Assembly: GCA_022559845.1 (NCBI GenBank)
Contig: CM040126.1
Location: 49,284,458 to 49,348,457 of the forward strand
DNA: 64,000 bases
Origin: Amorphophallus konjac
Lineage: Eukaryota; Streptophyta; Magnoliopsida; Alismatales; Araceae
Direction of reading: 5' to 3'
Positions 41,910 to 52,640 of the stretch are shown here, in pieces. The notes under the pieces are model-generated. The model worked only from the letters and a program-made list of their open reading frames with translations, did not search any database and was not told the DNA's origin. The translations under genes were made by a program, and so were the position numbers. The stretch's first letter is position 1, and the number at the start of each line of letters is the position of its first letter.

Positions 41910-44745
41910 ATGGCAGACACATTTACATTGAAACTTCACTATGGAGGGCATTTTAAGACTACCGAGGAAGAAGGAAGAAGGAAGAATGATCCCCATAGGT
42001 TTTAGACAGAAAGCCTACTCCTTTGAAAGAGATTATGCTCATTTGAGGGAGCTAAGAGTGTTAGCTTCTCAAGTCACCAAATGGGGTCATGACCAGACGA
42101 TTGATTTCTATGTTTTAGTACCGAAGTCGAGTCTTAAGAAATATGTGAGAATTAGTTCAGATGAGGATGTGATTTCTCTTTTTGATAAGTATAGTCATGA
42201 TTTGTGCATTGTGCTTTATGTTGCCACCCAATATATTGGAGTGCCTTTAGCTTCTTCTGATCCAAAAATGAAGACAGTAACATCTGTGACTAGAAGAAAG
42301 TCTAATGCAAAAAATGCAATGCCTTCAGAAGATGATCCAGACTGGAATCCATTAGGAGATGACAGTGAGTATGTTGAGGTTGAGCCTCCAGGCAATAATG
42401 AGGCAGAGACTCTATTTAGGGAGGGTGATATATCTGATGATGAGGTTTATACTGATGACAGTCGTGATAGTTGCTTCTCCTTAGACTCTGACTGTGATAT
42501 AAAGGTGGAGGAAGGGGACAGTGAGGGTACCCCTATTGTCCGAAACATTCATGATCCGAATATGTCTTTAGGAAGTAGATTTGACAATATTAATACATTC
42601 AGATTAGCACTTGCCCAGCATGCAATCAAAAATGAATTTGCAGTCCAGTACAGTAAATCAGAACCAACTAGGTCACAATAGTTTGTGCTGAGAAGAGATG
42701 CAAGTGGAGAATGCATGCTTCTCGTTTACCTGATGGCCATACATTTCAGATAAAGAACCTTCAATCTGAACACACTTTTTACGGGGGTAAATAAGGCTGG
42801 GAATCATATGGCCACTCAGAAGTGGGTGGCAAGTACATGCATTGGGTGGCTTAGGACTGAAGGAGATGTTACAGTGAAAGAAATTTCAAGAAGGTTGAAT
42901 GCTCAATACCATGTGGACATTCCTTACCACCGGGTTTATAGAGGCAAGCAAATGGCATTATAGCAAATCCATGGTTCTTGGGAAGCAATGTATGGCAGAG
43001 TACCTGACCTACAACATGAACTAGTGTTAAAGAACCCTGACAGTGTGGTCAAATATCAGACAAATGACAAAGACAGATTTTTCAGGATGTTTATATGTTT
43101 AAAGGCTTGTATTGAGGGTTTTAAGTTGGGATGTAGACACCTAATTGGCTTGGATGGCTGTCACTTGAAAGGTATCTTTAGAGGTACCTTACTAGCTGCC
43201 ACCTCGTTTGATGGGAACAATGAAATTTTTCCACTAGCCATAGCAATAGTGGAAGGAGAAAATGCAGATAGCTGGACATGGTTTTTGGATGCTCTGAAGC
43301 AGGCCATTGGTATGCCTAGTGATTTGTCTTTCATGTCTGACAGACAAAAGGGGTTAGAAGAAGGGCTCCCGCTTGTTTTCCCAGGTGTTGAGCATAGGGT
43401 CTGTGTTAGACATCTGTATAAGAATTTCAAGAAGTCATTTCCAGGTGAATTCATGAAGAGACTGCTGCGGAATGCTGCAAGATCATATACTGAAGTTGAT
43501 TTCTTGGACTGGATGATGCAAATAAAAGAAAATTATCCCCAGGCACATGCTTATTTGACATCAGCGTCTACGAGGGGAGTCGTATGGAGTAGGTCACAGT
43601 TCCATCCACTTGCTAAATGCCATCATATAACAAACAATTTAAGTGAATCATTCAATGCCTACATCTCAGATGCACGTTGGAGACCTATATTGGACTGCAT
43701 AGATGTTATCCGTTCCAAAATGATGAAGACCATGCACATTAGGAGGTCAAGGGCTGAAAAATGGACCGATGTCTTGGTGCCAAGGGCCAGGAAGTACATA
43801 TCTGTCATGTCAATAAAATTGGGTGGATTTTTAGTGGAGACATGATTTAACGAGACTGCTCAGGTGACAGGTCCAGGAACATGTGAAGTTGTAGACTTGA
43901 ACCAGAAAAGTTGTACCTGTATGGCTTGGCAGAGAACAGGTCTCCCATGCATATATGCATGTGCATTCTTAGCAAGCAGAAGGGGTATTAAATGGGAGGA
44001 TTATATTGATAGATGTTACACAGTGGTAGCTTATAAATCCACCTATGCTTTGGGCATCAGTCCTATGCCTGACAAGACACAATGGATTAAACTTGGAATA
44101 AAAGTTCTGCCCGCCATTGTGAGAAGGCCACCGTGAAGACCTAAAAAGAAGAGAATCAGAGACCCAGATGAAGTCAAAAAAATTACAAAGGCCCATAAGT
44201 GCAAAAGGTGTGGTCAATTTGGACATCATGCAAAGACATGTAAGAATCTAATCTCAACATTGGGTCAAACTTCTACTCCACAAGCAAGGTAATAATATAT
44301 GGCACATTTTTGTATATGAAAGTAATTTAATTAGCACTCATACATAATTATGTCATGCAGGAGGCCTCCTGGTAGGCCTAGAAAGCAAATGGGTCCTAAC
44401 CAAACATCAAGTCAAACACAGGTTCATGTAGTCTTTTTACATGACCATTTCATCATTGTAAATGATCCATTTAAATTCCTTGTTATTATAAAATGTAATC
44501 CTTATATTTGTGCATTGTGTTCACAGGGGAGCTTGACAGGGCAAGCTAATGTGGAAGGGAGAACTAGTATTGCAGAAGAATGCCTCCACTCAACCAATCA
44601 AATTAATTCCAGTGCTGCAGGTGGATCTAGTGCAATTCCCTCCCAGACATCTTCCTCAAGTTCTATCCCAGTGCAGAGTAGGGCTCCTACAGTTCTTGCT
44701 CGGGGTCGTGGCCGGGTGGTGAATTCTAGGTTCAGAAATGTGTAG
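41910..44745 (+). pseudogene. MURA-type MULE transposase, decayed
   Basis: The N-terminus MADTFTLKLHYGGHF is the PB1-like start common in plant MULE transposases. A +1 frameshift follows near 42000, then an acidic linker. The MULE catalytic domain has GLDGCHLKGIFRGTLLAAT (first Asp near 43156) and FMSDRQKG (second Asp near 43337). A SWIM-like zinc motif CTCMAWQRTGLPCIYACAF (from about 43915) has Tyr where His is expected. A CCHC knuckle CKRCGQFGHHAKTC (from about 44198) is followed, after introns 44289-44360 and 44422-44526, by an AT-hook-like RPPGRPRK and a Ser-rich tail ending at 44745. Stops at 42679, 42961, 43843 and 44134 and a pair of frameshifts at about 42670-42785 inactivate it. It would cut and rejoin the TIRs. 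Confidence 0.92.
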
Positions 44746-45284
44746 GGTTGGGTTGAAGTTGAAGTTGGCATGTGTCCTTTTATGACTGTCTTTAAAATTT
44801 TGGTTGTTTAATGTGGAAGTTGGCATGTTTGCTGTGACAATGACACTATTTACTTTAGAGAACTTGTGTCCCATGGTGGTAATTGTCCTTTTGTAACTTT
44901 AAACTTGTGTCTTGTGAGTTTAATATGTGAAGTTGTCATCTTGCTGTGACAATGACACTTTTGCTGTGAAATGTGGCTTTCTGTGATATTTGTGAATGGT
45001 TCTGTGAACCGGTTCTGTGATTAATTGCATTATGTGAACAACTTCTGTAAATGGTTTGTGAGTTTATATGTGAATGATTGTCTTGTAGGTTCTGTGAAAA
45101 GTATTATGTGAACAGGTTCTATGAACAGGTCTGTGAACCTGCTTCTGTGATTAATTTGGGAATATGTTATGTGAGTTTACATATGAATGGTTTGAGTGTT
45201 TATATGAATTGGTGATTTGATTAAGAAAGATTTATTGCTAATATCAGACAACAACCACCTTGCTCAGATTGTGAGAGTGCCAAC
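44746..45284 (+). repeat. TGTGAA-rich simple-repeat zone downstream of the transposase
   Basis: Between the transposase stop and the LTR fragment, variants of GGTTCTGTGAA and TTATGTGAACA recur about ten times (most densely 44980-45160). GACAATGACACT occurs twice (about 44837 and 44948). No ORF of note. It may act as 3' end or terminator sequence of the transposase gene. Confidence 0.5.
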
Positions 45285-45672
45285 TGTTAGAGTGTGGAGT
45301 CAGAACTCTTCATCGTGCGCCTCTGCACGGGATCACACTCTGCCTCTGGGGAGCATTCTCAGCGTCAAGGGAGCAATCGCTACTTCAGGAGAGCATGTAA
45401 TCATGTCTTTGTGCGTTCTCGCACAGGAGCATATGAAGTCTCAGGGGAGCATCTATGGCCTTTGGACAGCATCACTGGCGTCAGGGAAGTATGCATTGCG
45501 GGTTCAAGGCAAGTCGATATCACTTGCAATGCGTCGACCTTGCCTTGGCAATGCGTCGACCTTGTCTTGGCAATGCATTGATCTGACTGGTGGTAGGGGA
45601 GCATTAGCAGTCGCTGGAGGGCATACTCGGTCTCAGGAGGGCATCCTTGGAGATAGGCGAGCATCCACTCAG
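45285..45672 (+). repeat. Truncated copy of the solo LTR family
   Basis: It starts TGTTAGAGTGTGGAGTC and matches 46065-46515, without the CAGGGGAGCAT expansion, then loses similarity near 45672. No target duplication. It lies 0.4 kb from the solo LTR in the same orientation. Its open frames mirror those of the solo LTR and are not genes. Confidence 0.8.
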
Positions 45673-45898
45673 AATGTCAATTAGATACGAAAATACACTA
45701 AAACCCCTTCCATCAGTGTCACATTACATATTAGACATTCTACCATAACGGGAAATACACTAAATGTCCAGTCCAACCAACTATTTTGACATTTAGACAA
45801 TTTCATTAAACCATTACAAACAGTGACACATAATCCCATCCTAATCTCTTTACCCATTACAAACAGTGACACCTCTAATTCACTTGTTATAGGTCCAT

Positions 45899-46064
45899 TT
45901 ACCAAATGTAGTGAAAGACAAAGTACAGAATGCCCAGCCCCAGTAAGGGCGTTACTATCTTCTTAAATCCCATTTTCAATCGTAAGTCATTCCCTCTTCC
46001 ACTAGCATTGGTTGTCATGTCTATCTTGGCTTGTATTATGTCAATTTTTCTCTCTAGCATAGTC
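45899..46064 (-). CDS. GRF zinc-finger protein, last exon, 3' part (after the solo LTR)
   Basis: Continues exon 2 past the inserted LTR. After the TSD it reads LERKIDIIQAKIDMTTNA, a short coiled coil, then a Gly/Lys/Arg-rich linker and a hydrophobic segment IVTPLLGLGILYFVFHYIW directly before the TAA at 45901-45899. The frame is exactly continuous with 46943-46832 once one TSD copy and the LTR are removed, giving 144 residues in all. The hydrophobic C-terminus suggests a tail-anchored membrane protein, as in plant small GRF proteins with a C-terminal membrane segment. Confidence 0.75.
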
Positions 46065-46831
46065 TGTTAGAGTGTGGAGTCAGAACTCTTCATCGTGCGC
46101 CTCTGCACGGGATCACACTCTGCCTCTGGGGAGCATTCTCAGCGTCAAGGGAGCAATCGCTACTTCAGGAGAGCATGTAGTCATGTCTTTGTGCGTTCTC
46201 GCACGGGAGCATATGAAGTCTCAGGGGAGCATCTATGGCCTCTGGACAGCATCACCAGCGTCAGGGGAGCATGGGGAGCACATGCTGTCTCTGGGGAGCA
46301 ATCGCTGCTCCAGGGGAGCATCTTCAATGTCAGGGGAGCATGTATTGCGGGCTCAAGGCATTTTCAATGTCACTTGGAGTGCGTCGACCTTGTCTTGGCA
46401 ATGCGTCGACCCTGTCTTGGCAATGCATTGATCTGACTGGTGGTAGGAGAGCATTAGCAGTCGCTGGAGGGCATACTCGGTCTCAGGAGGGCATCATTGG
46501 AGACAGGCGAGCATGCACGTCTAATGTACCCCGGAAGAGGATTTCTGCTTATCAGGGGTATTATTGTCCTTAATACCATGACTAATGACGCCCTAATCTC
46601 TTAGTATAAAAGGATGGGCTCTCTCCTTGTATTGTAACTTGGTGGGTGATGAATAGTGGATTCCTGCTGCGGCCGTGGACGTAGGAAGACATCTTGCCTC
46701 CGAACCACGTAAAAATCCCTGTGTTCTTGTGTGATTCTTCTTCTTCTATTCTTTCCTTATTTCTCTGTTCTGATCTCGTGTGTGGATCGTGAGAAAGAGG
46801 GTTGCTGTCTGGTTTGTTTTCTCTTCCAACA
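46065..46831 (+). mobile_element. Solo LTR (copia-like) inside the GRF gene
   Basis: 767 bp beginning TGTTAGAGTGTGGAG and ending CTTCCAACA, with a perfect TAGTC duplication (46060-46064, 46832-46836). A TATA-like TATAAAAG lies at 46605-46612. The downstream segment GTGGACGTAGGAAGACATCT with ACCACGTAAAAATC is typical of copia leader/R sequence. The U3 has seven exact GGGGAGCA words. No internal region remains, so the two LTRs recombined. It interrupts the GRF gene's coding exon. Confidence 0.9.
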
Positions 46832-46943
46832 TAGTCAACTTCTTCTCGATCGATGATTCCATAGAAATTATTTGATCCTTCAAGTCCACGGTATTATGAT
46901 GCACATCATCAACCCAAACAAAAAAGCCACAACAATCGTCCTC
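46832..46943 (-). CDS. GRF zinc-finger protein, exon 2, 5' part
   Basis: After a TTTACAG acceptor the exon reads EDDCGFFVWVDD, the second half of a GRF zinc finger (Cys-x-Phe-x-Trp), then VHHNTVDLKDQIISMESS and a Lys-rich helix. It is cut after ACTA by the solo LTR, whose TAGTC duplication is 46060-46064 and 46832-46836. Intron 1 is about 100 bp (47043-46944) and includes a TA microsatellite (46950-46976). Confidence 0.75.
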
Positions 46944-47043
46944 CTGTAAACATATATATATATATATATATATATGATCTCTCAGTTAGAAATTCATGAA
47001 AGATATGTAAGAAATTACGTCGAATACGTTGTGCACTTCTTAC

Positions 47044-47205
47044 CTTCCACCTTGCGCATCGATAAAATCTTCTACCTCTGCTTGTTTCTTGAGACGAAAT
47101 GTATATCCTACATCTTTTCCTGCAATAGCATTGTGGAACTTTATAACACTCCGATGTATTTAATGAACGTCTAATACTAGATTGTCCGGTGGTCGTATCA
47201 CTCAT
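47044..47205 (-). CDS. GRF zinc-finger protein, exon 1, carried by the MULE
   Basis: The ATG at 47205-47203 starts MSDTTTGQSSIRRSLNTSE, followed by VPQCYCRKRCRIYISS and GRRFYRCARWK. This is the first half of a GRF zinc finger: Cys-x-Cys, then Gly-Arg-Arg-Phe-Tyr-x-Cys. It ends before GTAAGA at 47043 in phase 0. An in-frame ATG at 47289 gives 28 more residues of non-conserved type, so I prefer the inner start. GRF fingers bind single-stranded nucleic acid in some proteins. The gene lies wholly inside the MULE TIRs and converges on the transposase, like mudrB relative to mudrA in maize MuDR. It may be a native second MULE gene or a captured host gene. Confidence 0.78.
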
Positions 47206-47229
47206 TTTCTTTGTCCGCCGCTGAAATCT

Positions 47230-47720
47230 ACCGGACAGTGATCGTGGGTTAACCTCGCCGTCAGCCTGCACCTCAGGGCCAGCGCACACTGGCTGCTCAG
47301 CCCCAGACGGTCCCGAGATATGTCGCCGGATTTCTTAAGGTGAAGGCGCCGTGAGATGGGGAGACTTCTTCGACAGAGGGTGTGCCGCCCTAATAGAGGG
47401 TGTACCAAGGTGAGATGGGGATGTTTCTTCGAAGCGTCGGCGCAATCGGGTTTGAGATGTGTCACTGTGACGTTGAGGGGGGGGGGGGTGAGATGAGGAA
47501 GCTTACACAGAGGGTGTGCCGCTGTGACGTTAAGGGGGGTGAGATGGGGAGGCTTCCACAGAGCGTGTGTTACCGTGGGCATGAGTTGGGCAGGCTTCTT
47601 CGACGGCGTCTTTCGAGTCGATTCCGGGGTGTGTCGTCGTGGGTTTGAGCCCAGCCAATCCGCCGCCTGTGATGGGGACCCTGTCAGTCGGCCGCCTGAG
47701 ATGGGGAGGCTATCGTTCGC
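47230..47720 (+). repeat. Imperfect subterminal repeats in the MULE right arm
   Basis: Units with GTGAGATGGGGA, CTTC(T/C)TCGA and GAGGGTGTG(C/T) recur four to six times, including a run of twelve G. The arm is GC-rich, in contrast to the TIR, like the left arm. It covers the likely promoter side of the GRF gene. Its open frames are not called genes. Confidence 0.6.
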
Positions 47721-47850
47721 ATTGTGAAGATGTCGGGAGGTGAAAGAAGACCATTCCGTATCTTTAACGGAAGTTAAACGCATGGTATTTTAGGTATTTT
47801 AGAGGATTTAACGATATTCGTTATATATCTCTAACGGAAAAGAACTACGT

Positions 47851-47961
47851 GGTATAACCGCAATCATTTACAGTATTTAGAGGATATTTTTGATAATATG
47901 ACTATATGAAGGGTATATTTGGCATAACCAATATTTAAGAGGATATTTATGTAAAAATCCC
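47851..47961 (-). repeat. MULE right TIR
   Basis: 111 bp, inverted copy of 40802-40912. Confidence 0.95.
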
Positions 47962-47970
47962 TAAAAATTA

Positions 47971-48913
47971 TTACAACAACCCTACCCCCACTGAAATATC
48001 AAGTACTTTGAATATTATATTTCTAAGTAAAAATGAGCTCACTTTTGCAATGTATGAATACAGTATACACAAGTCAAGATAATAGAATTATCTAATCACA
48101 AACACTCACATAAAATTAAGTTGATTTAAAATTTAAAAATAAATAAATCACAAATACAGTTGTTCACATATATACAAAGACAGATGACATAAAAAATCTA
48201 AGAAATAATATTAAACAAATGTTAAGTGGAGGGTGATGGTGGAGAAACATAAATTGACGGGAGACTCCTTAAACCAACTAATAATATTCGTATTTATTAT
48301 AATTCAGATGAAATATATATATATTGATTCTTGGCATTTGCTAATTTCTCTTTAGTGTTTGTAAGTTATTTATTTATTTTTGAAACCTCGTTCCTGGTAT
48401 CTTTAAATCTATGAATTGCATCCACAAATTATTTATAAACAATGACATTTAGACTTCATTTTTATATGTCATTTATTACAATTATTTTTTTGCATTATAT
48501 TTTTGTTGATGTTATTAACCAAATTTCTCGTAGTGATATAATATAGTTCATAAATATATAATACATCACTCATCAGATAAATAGAACATAATTAAGAAGT
48601 CTTTTGACTAATCTCCAAGGGACACTTTGTTTCAGTGTTATGTCACCCGGGGTGGCGTACCAGCCCCCAACCCTTAAGCGGGGTCGAGTTAGTTATTAGG
48701 CCCCTCTCCATCGAATGAAAAAACACAGGAAATCCCTATTAGATTCTAATTATGTCAAAATAAATATGAACAACTCACCCAACTCTGATTCCACTATCCT
48801 AATCGGACTTGGTCTGTTATCGAAGTGGCCCAAAAGTAACAAGCTTTTGCTATGATATAGAGATTAGATCAAGTGATCGGCCCGTCGCGAATAGTAAGTC
48901 TAAATTTAGAAAA

Positions 48914-48950
<37 letters not shown>

Positions 48951-50500
48951 ACAATGATTAAAATCATTCTAAATAGATATTAGTTATGATGACATTCTGC
49001 CGATCGTCGTAAATAATGTCCATTTGCGACAATCATAACCGTTGTAAAAAAAATATTAACAAACTAAAAAGAAGAGATTATTTACGACGGATATACTCTG
49101 CAGCGAATATTAAATATTTTGACTATTTGCAAAGACGGTAACCGTCCCAAACAAGTAGTTGCAAGTGCTAACTTTGTCTCAAATAAGTATTTTTAATGAC
49201 AAGATAGACTTAAATAATTGGGGAATGCAAATGTAGCTACAGTTGTAGCATAATCCCAAGAATCCAATGTCAAACAACAATGTACAATTATGAATAACAC
49301 TAAAAAGGAATGTATATATTCATTTATAACATATGTTCATATTCCATACGATTATTCATCAAATATATCATGATGCGTTAAGATAGGAAAAATCACATAA
49401 TTGAAAAGTCATGATTGTAATGTTTTTTTCGTCAGGGTTATTTTCTTTAACAATTTGCATAATTATTCATCAAAATGTAGTCCATCCTACTGTTGAATTG
49501 AGAAAGCACTTTAAAATTATATGATCTAAAATTTTGGTCGAAGATACTCTTAAAAATTTAGAATGAAATATTGCAGTGACACTACCTAAATTAGAGCAAG
49601 TCTTTTCATCTTTTTTTTTTAGTTTGATGTTATGATACACTTACGGGGTCACTTAGCATACGAAGCATGAATTGGTGGTCTACTGTATTACACATGGATG
49701 CTCAAGGCGGCCTCTTCTGTTTTACTTTTTTTAGATCTTGGACTCTTGAGTGCCGAGACTTATTCTCGAAGAATCAAATTATAGTAAAGCCAATGATGGT
49801 AAGGAATTGGCTTTCTACAACAAGTTATATCATTTTAATACTCTTGGTATAATGTCGACAATGTAAATAGAGAGTTTAAGATTGACGAACTTGATTTTGT
49901 GAGACTGAATGCCTAAAGAAGTATTTGTATCAACAAATTGGATTTTTTACAAATAAATCATTGTTAAAGTTAAAATGACAAAAACATCATGTTTGAATAT
50001 GGATTAACATGAATATCACTATTTTTCTGAAAATAGTGTAAAATGTCATCGCAGTTAACTTACGTCAACGAAAAGATGAATATTCCAAAAAGATTTGAAT
50101 ATTCTCCTTATTTTGTCATTAAAAAAATCAAAATATCTCTCACTCCCAAATTTTTCATCCTTACGACATAGAGATGGATAGAGAGAAGTAGGGACATAGG
50201 AGAGAGAGAGAGGGGGGAGGCACAAGAGGAGGTCTCCTCCAATGACGCACTGAGTGGAGGCACGAGAGAGAGAGAGAGAGAGAGAGGAATCTTGGTGGAG
50301 AAGATGGACAACAATGACGGCAGCTACGGGGAACACGACGGTAGCTACGTACGAATGACAACTAAGCTCTTCGCATTTGTGAACGCGTCACGTGGTGGAC
50401 TGAGAGAGAGAGATGGGGTTTCTCCCTCTCTGAGTGTAAGAGTGAAAAATGATGAAAATGAAAACGCGTGCGTAAAAGGATGATGTAGAAAGGACGGTAG
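47971..50500. other. AT-rich intergenic sequence, no gene seen
   Basis: It contains the right arm of the possible CACTA element to 48535 and a TA tract (about 48912-48945). A zone at 48950-49160 with TTTGCGAC, TTTACGACGG and palindromic GACGGTAACCGTC words looks like another CACTA subterminal region. GA runs lie at 50200-50287. No ORF resembles a known protein. Confidence 0.45.
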
Positions 50501-51393
50501 AGAGTATAACCTGAAACGTCACTCTGTACGGGGACGTGGAGCCTAGACTTACCGAACCTTCGATACAGGGCGGAGAACAGGATCCGAAGACCCTCTCACG
50601 CAAACTGAACCCCTTCCCGGTAGGCGTGACCTACCATTCCGATGACAGCTTTCTATATACCGAGTGCGAACCTAAGACTCTATGTAATAGAAGTTGGCGG
50701 ACACAAAGACATACGTGGACTCGGAATTTGGAACGGCATATCACTCCTCACATAATAATAATAACATGAATATGAACAGTAAACAGACCACCGCAGGATA
50801 TTGATCCGTGCGGGGTTTTAACAACAATATAATAAAGTACAGAAAGAAAAATGCCGAAAGTAAATGACCACGGCAAAATGACTCACCGCGGCCGATTATA
50901 GTACAAACAGACCCGGGATTTAGCTATCCGCGGGTATTATAGACATAAAATAAAATTTACTACAAGCACGCGTTTGGTGGTGTGATCGCCAGGGACCGTG
51001 GACCCCGAACTGATTGATTGATCGCTTGGCCTTTGACGCGAGATTTGTGCGGGTTCCTTCTTCCTCTTCGTTCGACGGATCGAAGAAGGGGGCTTTTGAC
51101 TGGTTATCCTGCAAGATAAACAAACAGAAAATAAAATTAAGTTAGACAAGTTATATAATATGATAACAATTCATAAGGTAAAACAGTGACAACATGTATG
51201 ACAAACTAAAAACACAATAAAACAATAAGAGTAACAAAAGGAGCCACTGATGGCGACGCAAGTGCAAAGCGGGCAAACGGTGGGACGAGACGGCTTCCCC
51301 GTGTACGGGAACACGCGGGAGCGTTGATTGGGCGGAAGGCCGACTTTTATTCCTGCACAAATTCAAGAACGATTAAACAGTGTACATATAAAA

Positions 51394-51424
<31 letters not shown>

Positions 51425-51782
51425 CTAATGGCATACATATAACTATATATGTATATGTTGATATATGTATATAAAATGTATAAAATATCGATCTATACAA
51501 CCAACATAGAATATTTGAAAGAGAGAGAGAAGATAAGAGAGAATTCCCCTTTTTTTTAGATTTTTTTGATACTTTAGTTATGTATATATATGGTATATAT
51601 ATATAAGCAAAATTAAGAGGGAGGGATATACTATATATATAATATAGAATACTATATAATTGCTATATATTCTATATATACACACATATATACTATTATA
51701 TAATATATATATAGACAGTACTAGATATTATATATTAAGTATATATATACCACACTGACTCTACACATTACTATATATGTAT

Positions 51783-52130
51783 TATATACATAGAAAGGTG
51801 GAGGACAATAAAGAGAAGGGAGAGGTGGCAGGGGGTGCAACAGAGGGACAGAAAGAGAGGGAACAGAGAGAATCGGACAGAAGAAGAAAGAGGAGATGAG
51901 AGAGAGAGAGATGGGTGGGGGAGAGAAGGACGAGAGAGATGGGTGGGGGAGAGAAGGACGAGAGAGAGAGAGGTGGAGGGAGAGAGAGAAGAGAGATAAA
52001 AAAAAGAATAAGGGGGGAGAGAGAGATCGGATGAAGAGAGAGAGAGAGAGAGAGAGAGAAACTGTGAGAGGGAGAGAAACGACGGGGGAGGAAGAGAAAG
52101 AGAGAGAGACGACGGGAAAGGAGGAGGCCG
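51783..52130 (+). repeat. Polypurine tract, about 350 bp, GA-rich
   Basis: Mostly GAGAGA, GGGAGA and GATGGGTGGGGGAGAGAAGG units with few pyrimidines. A 31-bp unit containing GAGATGGGTGGGGGAGAGAA is repeated at about 51908 and 51937. Confidence 0.85.
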
Positions 52131-52170
52131 GCAGTGGGCAGCCGGTGGCGACGTGGTTCGACGGCATTCG

Positions 52171-52640
52171 CGGTGGCCGAGCGAGGTGGAGGCGGGGGCG
52201 CTGCGGACGTGGCCGGGGGGGGTGACGGCATGCTCACGGTGGTCGAGCGAGGTGGAGGCGGGGGCGCTGCGGACGTGGCCGGGGGGGGGGTGATGGCGTG
52301 CTCACGGTGGAGGCGGGTGGCCGGCCGGAGGCTACGAGGGGGCTCGGACGGTGGTGGACGGCGTGGCCGGCGGAAGGTGCAGGCGATGCAGGTGGACGAC
52401 GGGCGACGGTCGGAAGTCGTGGGCTCTTGCGGCGGTGCAACTGGGAGGTGGCGATGGCGACCGCGGGGTGTCTCGATGATGGGACTGGAGATCGGCCGGT
52501 GAAGCTCGTCGTGAGAGTGGCTGTGGCTCACGGCAGGGAGGTGTCCTACGTCGCGTCGGTTGTCACGGGAGATCGGCCGGTGTAGCTCATCGTGAAAGTG
52601 GCTGTGGCTGATGGCGAGGTTGGGGTTCGACGACGACGAG
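52171..52640 (+). repeat. GC-rich tandem repeats
   Basis: A unit of 66-68 bp containing CGAGCGAGGTGGAGGCGGGG is repeated at 52171 and 52237, with a partial third at 52305. A second repeat with GATCGGCCGGTG and GTGGCTGTGGCT occurs near 52492 and 52570, about 78 bp apart. Confidence 0.75.

Larger units (their letters stand above)
40802..47961 (+). mobile_element. Complete Mutator-like element (MULE) with 111-bp TIRs and 9-bp TSD
   Basis: Inverted repeats at 40802-40912 and 47851-47961 match at nearly all positions (GGGTTTTTTACATAAATA against GGGATTTTTACATAAATA). They are flanked by the perfect 9-bp duplication TAAAAATTA (40793-40801, 47962-47970), the hallmark of Mutator transposition. The 7.16 kb interior has a MURA-type transposase on the plus strand (41910-44745) and a GRF zinc-finger gene on the minus strand (47205-45899), facing each other. 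GC-rich subterminal tandem repeats lie inside both ends. A solo LTR has inserted into the second gene. Confidence 0.95.
40309..48535. mobile_element. Possible CACTA-like element hosting the MULE
   Basis: The left end CACTATAATAAATATC and, inverted, right end CACTACGAGAAATTTGG share the CACTA motif. Both are followed by TTAATAACA-like sequence and TTGTTG/CAACAA words, as in subterminal repeats of CACTA elements. Its own sequence would be only about 1.05 kb (40309-40801 and 47971-48535). The 3-bp flanks TTT and ATA do not match, so the call is tentative. Confidence 0.4.

Noticed and set aside
45217..46573. ORFs of 95-155 codons rich in Gly/Ser around GGGAGCAT repeats
   Set aside because: They are the solo LTR and its truncated copy read in several frames.
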